Source: Candidatus Kuenenia stuttgartensis
GTDB taxonomy: Bacteria > Planctomycetota > Planctomycetia > Isosphaerales > Isosphaeraceae
Assembly (NCBI GenBank): GCA_945874095.1
Contig: CAMCFM010000092.1
Coordinates: forward strand, 1 to 11,500
DNA: 11,500 bases
Direction of reading: 5' to 3'
Under the pieces are notes generated by a model, which saw nothing but the letters and a program-made list of their open reading frames with translations, did no database searches and was not told where the DNA came from. The position numbers were made by a program, and so were the translations under genes. Positions within the stretch are counted from its first letter, which is position 1. Each line of letters opens with the position of its first letter. This document shows, one piece after another, positions 1 to 5,945 of the stretch.

Positions 1-911
1 AAGACGGTTCGGGCAGAGACCTCACGGGCAGCGTCCCAGAAGGACTGACCCTGATAGTCCATTTCGCCATGAATTTCTTCCAGAAGGGCAAACGCGCTAT
101 GGCCTTCGTTCAGGTGGATGACCGATGGACGAATCCCAAGGGCACGCAGGGCCATGACTCCACCGACACCCAGGAGGAGTTCCTGGCGGATCCGCACGCG
201 GGCGTCACCACCATAAAGACGGGCGGTCAGGCTTTGATCCCACTCACTGTTTTCGGGAACGCGGGAATCTAGCAGGAAGAGCTTGGTCCGGCCGACATCG
301 ACTGTCCAGAGTTTGGCATGAAGGGTTCCGTTACGTGACGGAATGGCGATCTGAATCGGCTTGCCGTCAGGGTCGAGGGCTGGCTCGATAGGTAGGAGAT
401 CGGTGTTGTTGTGCGGATAGCTTTCTTTTTGCCACCCATCCATATCGAGCGACTGACGGAAGTAGCCTTCGCTGTAAAGCAGGCCCATGGCGACAAGTGG
501 GATGCCAAGGTCGCTGGCGCTTTTCAGGTGATCGCCGGCCAGAACCCCCAGGCCGCCTGAATAGATCGGGAGACTTTCGTGGAGCCCGAATTCGGCGGAG
601 AAGTAGGCAACGGGGCTTGACCTGAGGCTGGCGGCATAGATGGCGCCCCAGCTTTTGCGATTCGCGAGATAATCTTTCAGGCGCCGGAAGGCGTAATCGA
701 CCCGTGAATCGAGTGCCATGGCATCGGCTTTGGCGTGGAGTTCTTCAGGATCGATCTGCTGGAGAAACTCGATCGGGTTATGTCTGGTGCTGGACCATAG
801 GGCTGGGTTGAGTGATCTGAACAGGTCGATCACTTCAGGCTGCCAGGTCCACCAGAGGTTTCGGGCCAGTTCACGAAGACGTTCGGTCAGTTGCGACTGA
901 GGAGCTTCCAT
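1..911 (-). CDS. glgP: alpha-glucan (glycogen/maltodextrin) phosphorylase, N-terminal part, cut by window edge
   Basis: Glycosyltransferase family 35 phosphorylase, which releases glucose-1-phosphate from the non-reducing ends of alpha-1,4-glucans in the cytoplasm using pyridoxal phosphate. Only the first 303 residues lie in the window. Residues 10-50 (RELARNLWWTWQPEVIDLF and following) match the DUF3417 domain that precedes the catalytic domain in the bacterial AlgP-type enzymes. Residues 101-153 contain the family core VAYFSAEFGLHESLPIYSGG, then LGVLAGDHLKSASDLG and GYFRQ. Near the edge the reading is LNEGHSAF and then ARTVF, just before the expected THTPVPAGH segment. The PLP lysine and most of the active site lie beyond position 1. 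The ATG at 911 is preceded on the minus strand by a GGGGA about 8 bases upstream. An in-frame GTG lies six codons further up, but the ATG fits the domain start. The gene is divergent from infC. The family is certain; the exact substrate (glycogen or maltodextrin) is not. Confidence 0.93.
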   Translation of the reverse strand, partial: MEAPQSQLTERLRELARNLWWTWQPEVIDLFRSLNPALWSSTRHNPIEFLQQIDPEELHAKADAMALDSRVDYAFRRLKDYLANRKSWGAIYAASLRSSPVAYFSAEFGLHESLPIYSGGLGVLAGDHLKSASDLGIPLVAMGLLYSEGYFRQSLDMDGWQKESYPHNNTDLLPIEPALDPDGKPIQIAIPSRNGTLHAKLWTVDVGRTKLFLLDSRVPENSEWDQSLTARLYGGDARVRIRQELLLGVGGVMALRALGIRPSVIHLNEGHSAFALLEEIHGEMDYQGQSFWDAAREVSARTV

Positions 912-1178
912 TTGAGATATTCCCCACACGGATTTCAAAGAGTTGGGCTTCCGCCTGATCAATCGTAGCGGAAAAACCTGTTTTGGCGTCGAGAGGCTGC
1001 TTCAACCCGAAACCGTCGATCATCGGGAGGTCGTCGTTTTCCCTAACCGAAAAGCCAATCTTCTCAAAATTGGTCGAGAGTGGTGCGTCATGAGTGTTAG
1101 TATGCCGAAAAAAAGGGTTGTTGTCGAGAAGTAGGGGGAGAGAAAAGGCGGGTTTGGTGAGGAAAAAATAAAGAACTC

Positions 1179-1202
1179 CGTCACGTTTGTCTTGACGTGA
1201 CG
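1179..1202. promoter_or_regulatory. perfect inverted repeat overlapping the infC -35 box (candidate operator)
   Basis: CGTCACGT (1179-1186) and ACGTGACG (1195-1202) form a perfect 8-bp inverted repeat with an 8-base spacer. The right arm covers most of the putative -35 hexamer (TTGACG, 1192-1197). A two-fold symmetric site at the -35 box is the usual position for a dimeric repressor. No regulator can be named from the sequence. Because the repeat lies upstream of the predicted start of transcription, it is more likely a DNA site than an RNA hairpin. Confidence 0.45.
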
Positions 1203-1219
1203 TAATAATTCCGTAGATT
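1192..1219 (+). promoter_or_regulatory. sigma70-like promoter for infC
   Basis: TTGACG (1192-1197; 5 of 6 to consensus) is separated by 16 bases from TAGATT (1214-1219; 4 of 6). Transcription would start near 1226 and give a leader of about 117 bases before the ATG at 1343. It is the best-looking promoter in the spacer and points at infC. Confidence 0.5.
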
Positions 1220-1342
1220 AGCCAATTGGAGTCGTGTATCAAGTCGGATCTACGGCGGCTCCAGCCGAGTCGTTGGGCATCGTCGAAAGAATGATGCGGC
1301 CCGGGTGTCGGAACTCTGATCCAAATTTTGATGAAGGTCGGT

Positions 1343-1906
1343 ATGAATCACAGAAGCGAGGAGTCGCCCATCGATCGTCAAATGGACCGTGGTGGCGGCG
1401 GTGGTGGTGATAAGCAACTGCGGGTGAACGAACAAATTCGTATCTCACCTGTTCGCGTCATCAATCAGGAAGGCGCAATGCTCGGAGCCATGCCGGTGAA
1501 TCGTGCCATGGAACTGGCTCGAGAGGCTGGACTGGATTTGGTGGAGGTTGCCTCCAGTGAACGCCCGCCCGTCTGTAAGATCATGGACTACGGCAAGTTC
1601 AAATACGACCAGAAGAAAAAAGTTGCGAAGCAGAAACAGCATCAAACGCAACTGAAAGAAATTCGGGTCCGTCCAAAAACGGGCGACCACGATATCGGTG
1701 TTCGTATTGCGCGTGCCAAGGAATTCCTCGACGGCAAGGATAAAGTCCTTGTCAATGTCCTCTTCAAGGGTCGTGAACTGGCCCACATCGAAGAAGGCAG
1801 AAAAGTCATGGACGAAGTCATAGCCGCCTTGGCTCCGTTCGGGAAACTCGAAAAGACGCCTTCCATGGAAGGCAAAAAGATGACCGCCATTCTGGCGCCC
1901 AAGTAA
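1343..1906 (+). CDS. infC: translation initiation factor IF-3
   Basis: IF-3 binds the 30S subunit, keeps it from joining 50S too early and proofreads start-codon and initiator-tRNA pairing. The 187-residue reading has both IF-3 domains: an N-domain from about residue 27 (LRVNEQIRISPVRVINQEG) to the signature PPVCKIMDYGKFKYDQKKK (75-93), a lysine-rich linker, and a C-domain (KEIRVRPKTGDHD, then FKGRELAHIEEGRKVMDEV, ending TAILAPK). The start at 1343 is chosen because GAAGG (1333-1337) lies 5 bases before it. An in-frame ATG (1331), TTG (1328) and ATT (1325) lie just upstream without a clear ribosome binding site. The first 26 residues are an extension with six consecutive glycines (17-22), not part of the IF-3 fold. 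The usual partners rpmI and rplT do not follow; a HEAT protein does. Family identification is very secure, the exact start less so. Confidence 0.96.
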   Translation: MNHRSEESPIDRQMDRGGGGGGDKQLRVNEQIRISPVRVINQEGAMLGAMPVNRAMELAREAGLDLVEVASSERPPVCKIMDYGKFKYDQKKKVAKQKQHQTQLKEIRVRPKTGDHDIGVRIARAKEFLDGKDKVLVNVLFKGRELAHIEEGRKVMDEVIAALAPFGKLEKTPSMEGKKMTAILAPK

Positions 1907-1916
1907 TTTTAATCAC

Positions 1917-1963
1917 TCTCCAGCCGGACCTGCGATAAGGATATTCGCAGACCGGCAGGGAGA
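1917..1963 (+). terminator. long hairpin just after infC, without a strong T run
   Basis: Three nested stems pair without conflict: TCTCC (1917-1921) with GGAGA (1959-1963), GCCGG (1923-1927) with CCGGC (1952-1956), and CTGCGA (1930-1935) with TCGCAG (1945-1950), closing a 9-base loop. It begins 11 bases after the infC stop codon. The 3' flank is pyrimidine-rich (TCCTTCTCGATTCTC) but has no T run, so this may be a weak terminator, an mRNA 3'-end stabiliser or an attenuator before the next gene. A 6-bp inverted repeat TCGATT-CTC-AATCGA follows at 1970-1984. Confidence 0.45.
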
Positions 1964-2031
1964 TCCTTCTCGATTCTCAATCGAATTATCAGTCCCTTCC
2001 ATCGTATTCGGGAATGAACGGAGTCATGACC

Positions 2032-3045
2032 ATGTGCCCCAGAACTCTTCGCTTGGCAGCCTTGCTGGTCTCAGGCCTGGCTCCGTGTGGTGTATCCGCA
2101 CAGGATTACATCATTCAACAGCAACAGCAGCCAACGTTTATCGAACGTGTGTTTGCCCCTGTTGTGGAAACCGTCCAGACGATCACTGACACAACCCCAA
2201 ATCAAGTCTACGTCTCTTCGCCTGGCACAGCGATCGTCACGTCGCCAAGCCGAGTGGTCACCAGCACTCGCGTTGTCCAGACTCAGGCCAGAACGATCGA
2301 CCCTGTCTTCGACTCGCTGGCTCGTCAGCTCCGCGACATCCTCCCTGACCGTCGCCGCGAAGCCGCTTTTGCCCTCGGACAACTTCGCAACCCTCGCGCA
2401 GTTCCCCTACTCCTTGACAGACTTCGCGTCGACCTCAACAAAAATGTCCGCAAAGCCTGCGTCATCGCCCTGACCCAGATTCCTGACCCTTCCATCCCTG
2501 GCTACCTCGAACGGGTTGCGATCTACGACCCTAACCCCGAGGTTCGCCAGCTTGCCTCAAATCTGATGAAAAAACTGTCTGAGGCAGTGGTTGTGGAAAC
2601 GCCAGTCGAAGTTCCTGTGAGCGTGACCACGATGAACCCAGCCTTGGGCGGAACCATGATTCAGGTTCCTGGCGGTGAAACCGTCTCCCAAGCTCCATCC
2701 ATCGTATCCGGTGGAGTGCAAGTCCGAGGCGCCATTCCTCCAGCCACCGCACAGGCTCCAGGTACCTTAAGGGCACGTCCTCAGGCAGCTCCTTCAGAAA
2801 TTATCTCTGAACCGATCGAAGGTCCTGCTGTCAATCCACTTGCACCATCTTCTGCTGAACCGGGCCTGAAGCAGAAGGATCCAGCCAAGCCCTCCACCGG
2901 CCCGACCAAGCCGATGACCACTCCGGATCTGTCGCCTCCGAAAGCCGCTGAGCCTCCTCCTCTGGAAGCCCTCCCTCCAGACTCGATTCCGAAAAATACA
3001 CGCCTCGATACCGGCCCAGCTTTGACCAAGCCACGGTCTGCCTAA
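2032..3045 (+). CDS. secreted HEAT-repeat protein with proline-rich tail
   Basis: Read from 2032, the protein has 337 residues. An export signal opens it: MCPRTLRLAALLVSGLAPCG followed by VSA-Q, a good signal peptidase I site near residue 23. After a Gln run (about 29-33) and a Thr/Val-rich linker, residues 92-182 form two to three HEAT-type helical repeats (RREAAFALGQLRNPRAVPLL; VRKACVIALTQIPDP; EVRQLASNLMKKL). The last 150 residues are low-complexity and rich in Pro, Ala and Ser, ending near KNTRLDTGPALTKPRSA. HEAT repeats are protein-binding scaffolds, so a periplasmic or envelope binding role is an inference; no enzyme motif is visible. The start at 2032 has GGAG (2020-2023) at 8 bases; in-frame ATGs at 2014 and 2026 are alternatives with badly spaced sites. 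Only 12 bases separate its stop from the permease start, which suggests one operon. Confidence 0.85.
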   Translation: MCPRTLRLAALLVSGLAPCGVSAQDYIIQQQQQPTFIERVFAPVVETVQTITDTTPNQVYVSSPGTAIVTSPSRVVTSTRVVQTQARTIDPVFDSLARQLRDILPDRRREAAFALGQLRNPRAVPLLLDRLRVDLNKNVRKACVIALTQIPDPSIPGYLERVAIYDPNPEVRQLASNLMKKLSEAVVVETPVEVPVSVTTMNPALGGTMIQVPGGETVSQAPSIVSGGVQVRGAIPPATAQAPGTLRARPQAAPSEIISEPIEGPAVNPLAPSSAEPGLKQKDPAKPSTGPTKPMTTPDLSPPKAAEPPPLEALPPDSIPKNTRLDTGPALTKPRSA

Positions 3046-3057
3046 GTCATTACTCCT

Positions 3058-4434
3058 GTGAATAAAACGAATGAAAACGCACTGGCTCATTCCGGCTACG
3101 GTCTGATGACCAGTGTTTTTGTCGTTTTTGCCAGCATGGTCGGCACCGGAATTCTTACCACGTCAGGCTTTACCGTAGCTTCGGTAGGATCCCATCAATG
3201 GGCCTGGGTGCTCTGGATTATCGGTGGAATTCTGGCCATCTGCGGGGCCATGAGCCAAGCCGAACTGGTCGCCAGAAATCCCTCCAGTGGAGGTGATTAC
3301 GTCATTCTTTCCAACGCCTTTGGACCACTTGCCGGGTTCGTGTCAGGCTGGGTTTCTGTGATCCTCGGATTCGCTGGCCCGATCGCCGCATCTTCCAAAG
3401 CTGCAGCCTCTTATTTTTTATCCTCGTTTATGGTGGAAGGCGAATCGCCTTCAAAACTTGCAGTCTCGATGATCGCCACCGGGCTCGTACTCTCACTCTC
3501 CTGGATGCACTCGCACAGCTACTCACGCAGCGGACTCACCCAAAATACCGTCACCTTAATCAAAATTCTGCTGCTCATCCTCCTGATGTTCGCTGGTCTT
3601 GGGGTCGGTCTGACCAACTCTGAAATCCCATCCGACTGGCCATCCAGGATCGACATCAGCCTCACAGCACAATCGCTTACTTCCTTGATATACATCAGTT
3701 ACGCCTATACTGGCTGGAATTCCATTGGCTACATCGCAGGCGAGGTCCGCAACCCTCAGCGCAACTTGCCGCTCTCGATCCTGATCGGAACGGGATTTGT
3801 CACCATTCTCTATCTCGGCCTGAATCTGGTTTATGGGCTCGCCTGGTCGGCCACTGAGTTGCGTGAACTTGCTGCCAATAAAGGGTTTGACGCACTTGCA
3901 CCGATTGCCGAACTCTCTGCCAGAAGACTCTTTGGAGAAACCTGGGCAGGAGTCCTTGGTGTCGCAATCTCGCTGATGCTGATCGCAAGCGTAAGCGCCT
4001 ATGTCCTGACTGGCCCAAGAATTATCCATGCCATGGCCAAAGCCGGCCAGTTCCCCGGATGGGCTGGCAAATTGAGCCATCAGGCCATGCCAGAGCGGGC
4101 CACCGCCATTCAAGCTGTTTTGGCCATGGCATTCATATGGTCCACAAGTCTGGAATCCATCATTGTGGTCTCCAGCATCGGGCTGGCCCTGTTTTCGATG
4201 CTCACCATCTCGAGCATCTTCTGGTATAAGCGACATCCCTCGGAAACGAAGCCGGGCTTTTCATGCCCGTTTTATCCGGTCACTCCGTTGATTTATCTGG
4301 TTGGAACAGGTCTTCTGATCAGCGTGACGATTTGGAACAAGCCTTGGGACGGACTTGCATCACTTGCCACAATTGCTATTGGAATCATTGGTTACATGAT
4401 TTTTCATGGAGTTTGGCGAAAGCCGGCTGGCTGA
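3058..4434 (+). CDS. APC-family amino acid permease
   Basis: An inner-membrane secondary transporter of the amino acid-polyamine-organocation superfamily, 458 residues, the normal size for a 12-segment member, and hydrophobic along almost all its length. The first segment holds the unwound substrate-binding motif GTGI (29-32, in FASMVGTGILTTSGF). The loop after segment 2 has the hallmark AELVARNPSSGGDYVILSNAFG (69-90), matching the xAELxxRxPxxGGxYxxxxxxFG pattern of APC permeases. The mid-region reads YAYTGWNSIGYIAGEVRNPQ, the usual segment-6 region with its E-x-x-N-P-x-R-N-x-P continuation. The substrate cannot be told from the sequence. The start is GTG with no clear ribosome binding site; the next in-frame ATG (residue 17) would start inside segment 1 and is less likely. 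The gene sits between two HEAT-protein genes with very short gaps and is probably co-transcribed with them. Confidence 0.92.
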   Translation: MNKTNENALAHSGYGLMTSVFVVFASMVGTGILTTSGFTVASVGSHQWAWVLWIIGGILAICGAMSQAELVARNPSSGGDYVILSNAFGPLAGFVSGWVSVILGFAGPIAASSKAAASYFLSSFMVEGESPSKLAVSMIATGLVLSLSWMHSHSYSRSGLTQNTVTLIKILLLILLMFAGLGVGLTNSEIPSDWPSRIDISLTAQSLTSLIYISYAYTGWNSIGYIAGEVRNPQRNLPLSILIGTGFVTILYLGLNLVYGLAWSATELRELAANKGFDALAPIAELSARRLFGETWAGVLGVAISLMLIASVSAYVLTGPRIIHAMAKAGQFPGWAGKLSHQAMPERATAIQAVLAMAFIWSTSLESIIVVSSIGLALFSMLTISSIFWYKRHPSETKPGFSCPFYPVTPLIYLVGTGLLISVTIWNKPWDGLASLATIAIGIIGYMIFHGVWRKPAG

Positions 4435-4472
4435 TTGCTCTGGCTCAATTCGCTTTAAAAACGCTAATGTAT

Positions 4473-5522
4473 ATGTTAGTAAGAGAGCGACTTCTGCCCA
4501 GTTCTGATAAAGACTATGGATCACACGTGACCAACGCCACATCGCCCCTGACCCCGGAAACCGATCTTCCTCCTGTAGACCCACCAACAGCGGGCTTCAT
4601 CGTTCAGCTTTTTGTGATTCCAGCGGTTGTTGTTTGCGTGGTGATCGCCGTCTGGCTACTCTTCGGCAAAATGGCGGGCGGAGAAAGGGGTGTGAACGAA
4701 TATGTCGCAATCATTCGCTCCGAAAACGCCAATCGCCGATTCCGGGCCGCTTACGAACTCGCAAGCCTGATTACGAACGAAAAGTCACTCGCTGTTGATC
4801 CAAAATTACTGGGCGACCTGACAGAACTCCTGAATTCCGAATTAAACCAGACCACGGGCGACAACAGCGAAGCCAAGCAATATCTGGCTTTAACCCTTGG
4901 CGTCTTCCAGATTTCTGAAGGAACCTCGACCAGCGGTAAGGCGGAAGAAGCTCTGCCAGCACTCGCTCGGGCTCTGGAATCGAATCAGCCAATCGCTGTG
5001 CGTATTGCCGCTGCCGAAAGTCTGGCACGACAAGCCGCTCGACAAGATGGGAAAATCACGGCTGAGAATGTGGTTGGCCCTCTGGCCAAAGCTTCTGAAT
5101 CTGAGGAAGCAGATGTTCGGCTCAGAACTGTTTATGCCCTCGGATTCTGTGGTGGAGAGGCTTCCAGCGAAGCCCTGCGCAAGCGACTTGGTGACACCAA
5201 TAAAGATGTCGCCTATAACGCCGGCTTCTCGTTGATCCGACGTGACGACCCGAAAGCCATCGACATCCTCAAGGAATTGCTCACCCAGTCCACTCTCGAA
5301 CAGACCATCAATCTTGAGAATGCCGACGAAAAGCTCAACAGGATTGAAGCCTTTCAGACACAAGCTCTTAGATCACTTTCGACAGTCCTGAAAAAGGGCC
5401 CTAGTGTTCTGGGGGCCATGGTCAAGCCTGAGGTGGAAACTTTGACCGCAAGCAAATTCGCTGGTGTCAGTGTCGAGGCCAAGTCTGTGATCGACTCATT
5501 GTCCCAAAAGTCCAAAAATTGA
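4473..5522 (+). CDS. membrane-anchored HEAT-repeat protein
   Basis: From the ATG at 4473 the protein has 349 residues. A short acidic/proline-rich N-terminus (TPETDLPPVDPPTAG) leads into one transmembrane segment at about 42-64 (FIVQLFVIPAVVVCVVIAVW). Positive charges follow it (GKMAGGERG, NANRRFRAAY), so the positive-inside rule places the C-terminal part in the cytoplasm. The rest is helical, with HEAT repeats clearest in the second half: IAVRIAAAESLARQAA, DVRLRTVYALGFCGG, KDVAYNAGFSLIRRDDPKAI. It has no catalytic motif; a scaffold or adaptor role is an inference from the fold. The start is uncertain: the ATGs at 4467 and 4473 and a GTG at 4527 are in frame and none has a strong ribosome binding site. 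The GTG would still keep the whole membrane segment. The open frame extends upstream into the permease, but that part is out-of-frame permease sequence. Confidence 0.83.
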   Translation: MLVRERLLPSSDKDYGSHVTNATSPLTPETDLPPVDPPTAGFIVQLFVIPAVVVCVVIAVWLLFGKMAGGERGVNEYVAIIRSENANRRFRAAYELASLITNEKSLAVDPKLLGDLTELLNSELNQTTGDNSEAKQYLALTLGVFQISEGTSTSGKAEEALPALARALESNQPIAVRIAAAESLARQAARQDGKITAENVVGPLAKASESEEADVRLRTVYALGFCGGEASSEALRKRLGDTNKDVAYNAGFSLIRRDDPKAIDILKELLTQSTLEQTINLENADEKLNRIEAFQTQALRSLSTVLKKGPSVLGAMVKPEVETLTASKFAGVSVEAKSVIDSLSQKSKN

Positions 5523-5530
5523 GCTTTTCC

Positions 5531-5560
5531 GGGTGGCTTAAAAACTAATTTTGGCCACCC
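5531..5560 (+). terminator. hairpin after the HEAT-permease-HEAT genes
   Basis: GGGTGGC (5531-5537) pairs perfectly with GCCACCC (5554-5560), and an inner AAAA/TTTT pairing can extend the loop. It lies 8 bases past the stop codon at 5522, where an operon terminator is expected, but has no T run after it, so strength and orientation are uncertain. Confidence 0.45.
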
Positions 5561-5570
5561 ACCGCTTCTC

Positions 5571-5588
5571 TTGATACAACCGTATCAA
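5571..5588. promoter_or_regulatory. perfect palindrome TTGATAC-AACC-GTATCAA
   Basis: Two 7-base arms are perfect inverted repeats around a 4-base centre. It could be an operator for a dimeric regulator or part of the 3' end of the upstream transcript. The left arm includes a -35-like TTGATA (5571-5576) that lies 16 bases before the poor -10 match TACTTT, so a regulated weak promoter is possible but not well supported. Confidence 0.35.
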
Positions 5589-5803
5589 CCACTACTTTTG
5601 GCAACTACGCCCCGACCGACATGGTGTACGTATACGCAAGTCATTGCAAAACAGGGACTTGAGTAAGAAACGCCATCTATCTTTACCGTTCTATTGGATG
5701 CATCTAAAATTTGAATTCTTTAAAACTTGAACTTTTTCCTAAGAAATTTCGTAGTTCCAACGGCGCTGGATTGGTTTTGCCCGATACAGCGATTTTGGCG
5801 CGA

Positions 5804-5809
5804 TATAAT
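5804..5809 (+). promoter_or_regulatory. candidate -10 box for the YTV-protein gene
   Basis: TATAAT matches the sigma70 -10 consensus in all six positions. No good -35 hexamer lies 16-18 bases upstream, so an activator or another contact would be needed. The start of transcription would be near 5816, with a leader of about 130 bases to the ATG at 5946. Confidence 0.35.
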
Positions 5810-5945
5810 TGCCATGGACACGAAAATGGGCTGAAGTTTCGTCGGTATCGGTCGAGTGGTTTCGAGGCATTTTCACTGGGGAGCCTCGACTGGATCGGGT
5901 ATGACGAAGAACTTAGCCATGGATTTCGTTGTGAAGGTGAATTTT

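Larger units (their letters stand above)
912..1342. other. divergent intergenic region between glgP and infC
   Basis: This 431-base stretch has no convincing gene; the small open frames in it show no recognisable protein features. The right half carries a sigma70-like promoter (1192-1219) with an 8-bp inverted repeat over its -35 box, followed by a leader of roughly 115 bases before infC. The part at 1125-1175 is purine-rich and AG-biased. I could not pick a convincing promoter for glgP on the minus strand. Confidence 0.6.
5523..5945. other. intergenic region upstream of the YTV-protein gene
   Basis: I see no gene in these 423 bases. They hold the hairpin at 5531-5560, an 18-bp palindrome with a 4-base centre at 5571-5588, an AT-rich patch at 5700-5755 with the direct repeat TTGAA at 5711 and 5727, and a perfect -10 hexamer at 5804-5809. 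In-frame ATGs upstream of 5946 (from 5856) would add about 30 residues in front of the signal peptide and are rejected as starts. Confidence 0.5.

Noticed and set aside
871..1242. 123-codon minus-strand frame between glgP and infC
   Set aside because: It overlaps the glgP start and the infC promoter, has no recognisable domain, and its composition is not protein-like.
3556..4236. 226-codon minus-strand frame inside the permease gene
   Set aside because: It is low in hydrophobic order and rich in Gly, Asp, Gln and Ser, and lies wholly opposite a clear APC permease.
4263..4472. Upstream extension of the second HEAT protein into the permease gene
   Set aside because: This part is out-of-frame permease coding sequence with no protein-like features; starts at 4467, 4473 or 4527 avoid most or all of the overlap and keep the membrane anchor.
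5856..5945. Earlier start for the YTV protein
   Set aside because: It would put about 30 residues ahead of a clean signal peptide, and the ATG at 5946 has a far better ribosome binding site.
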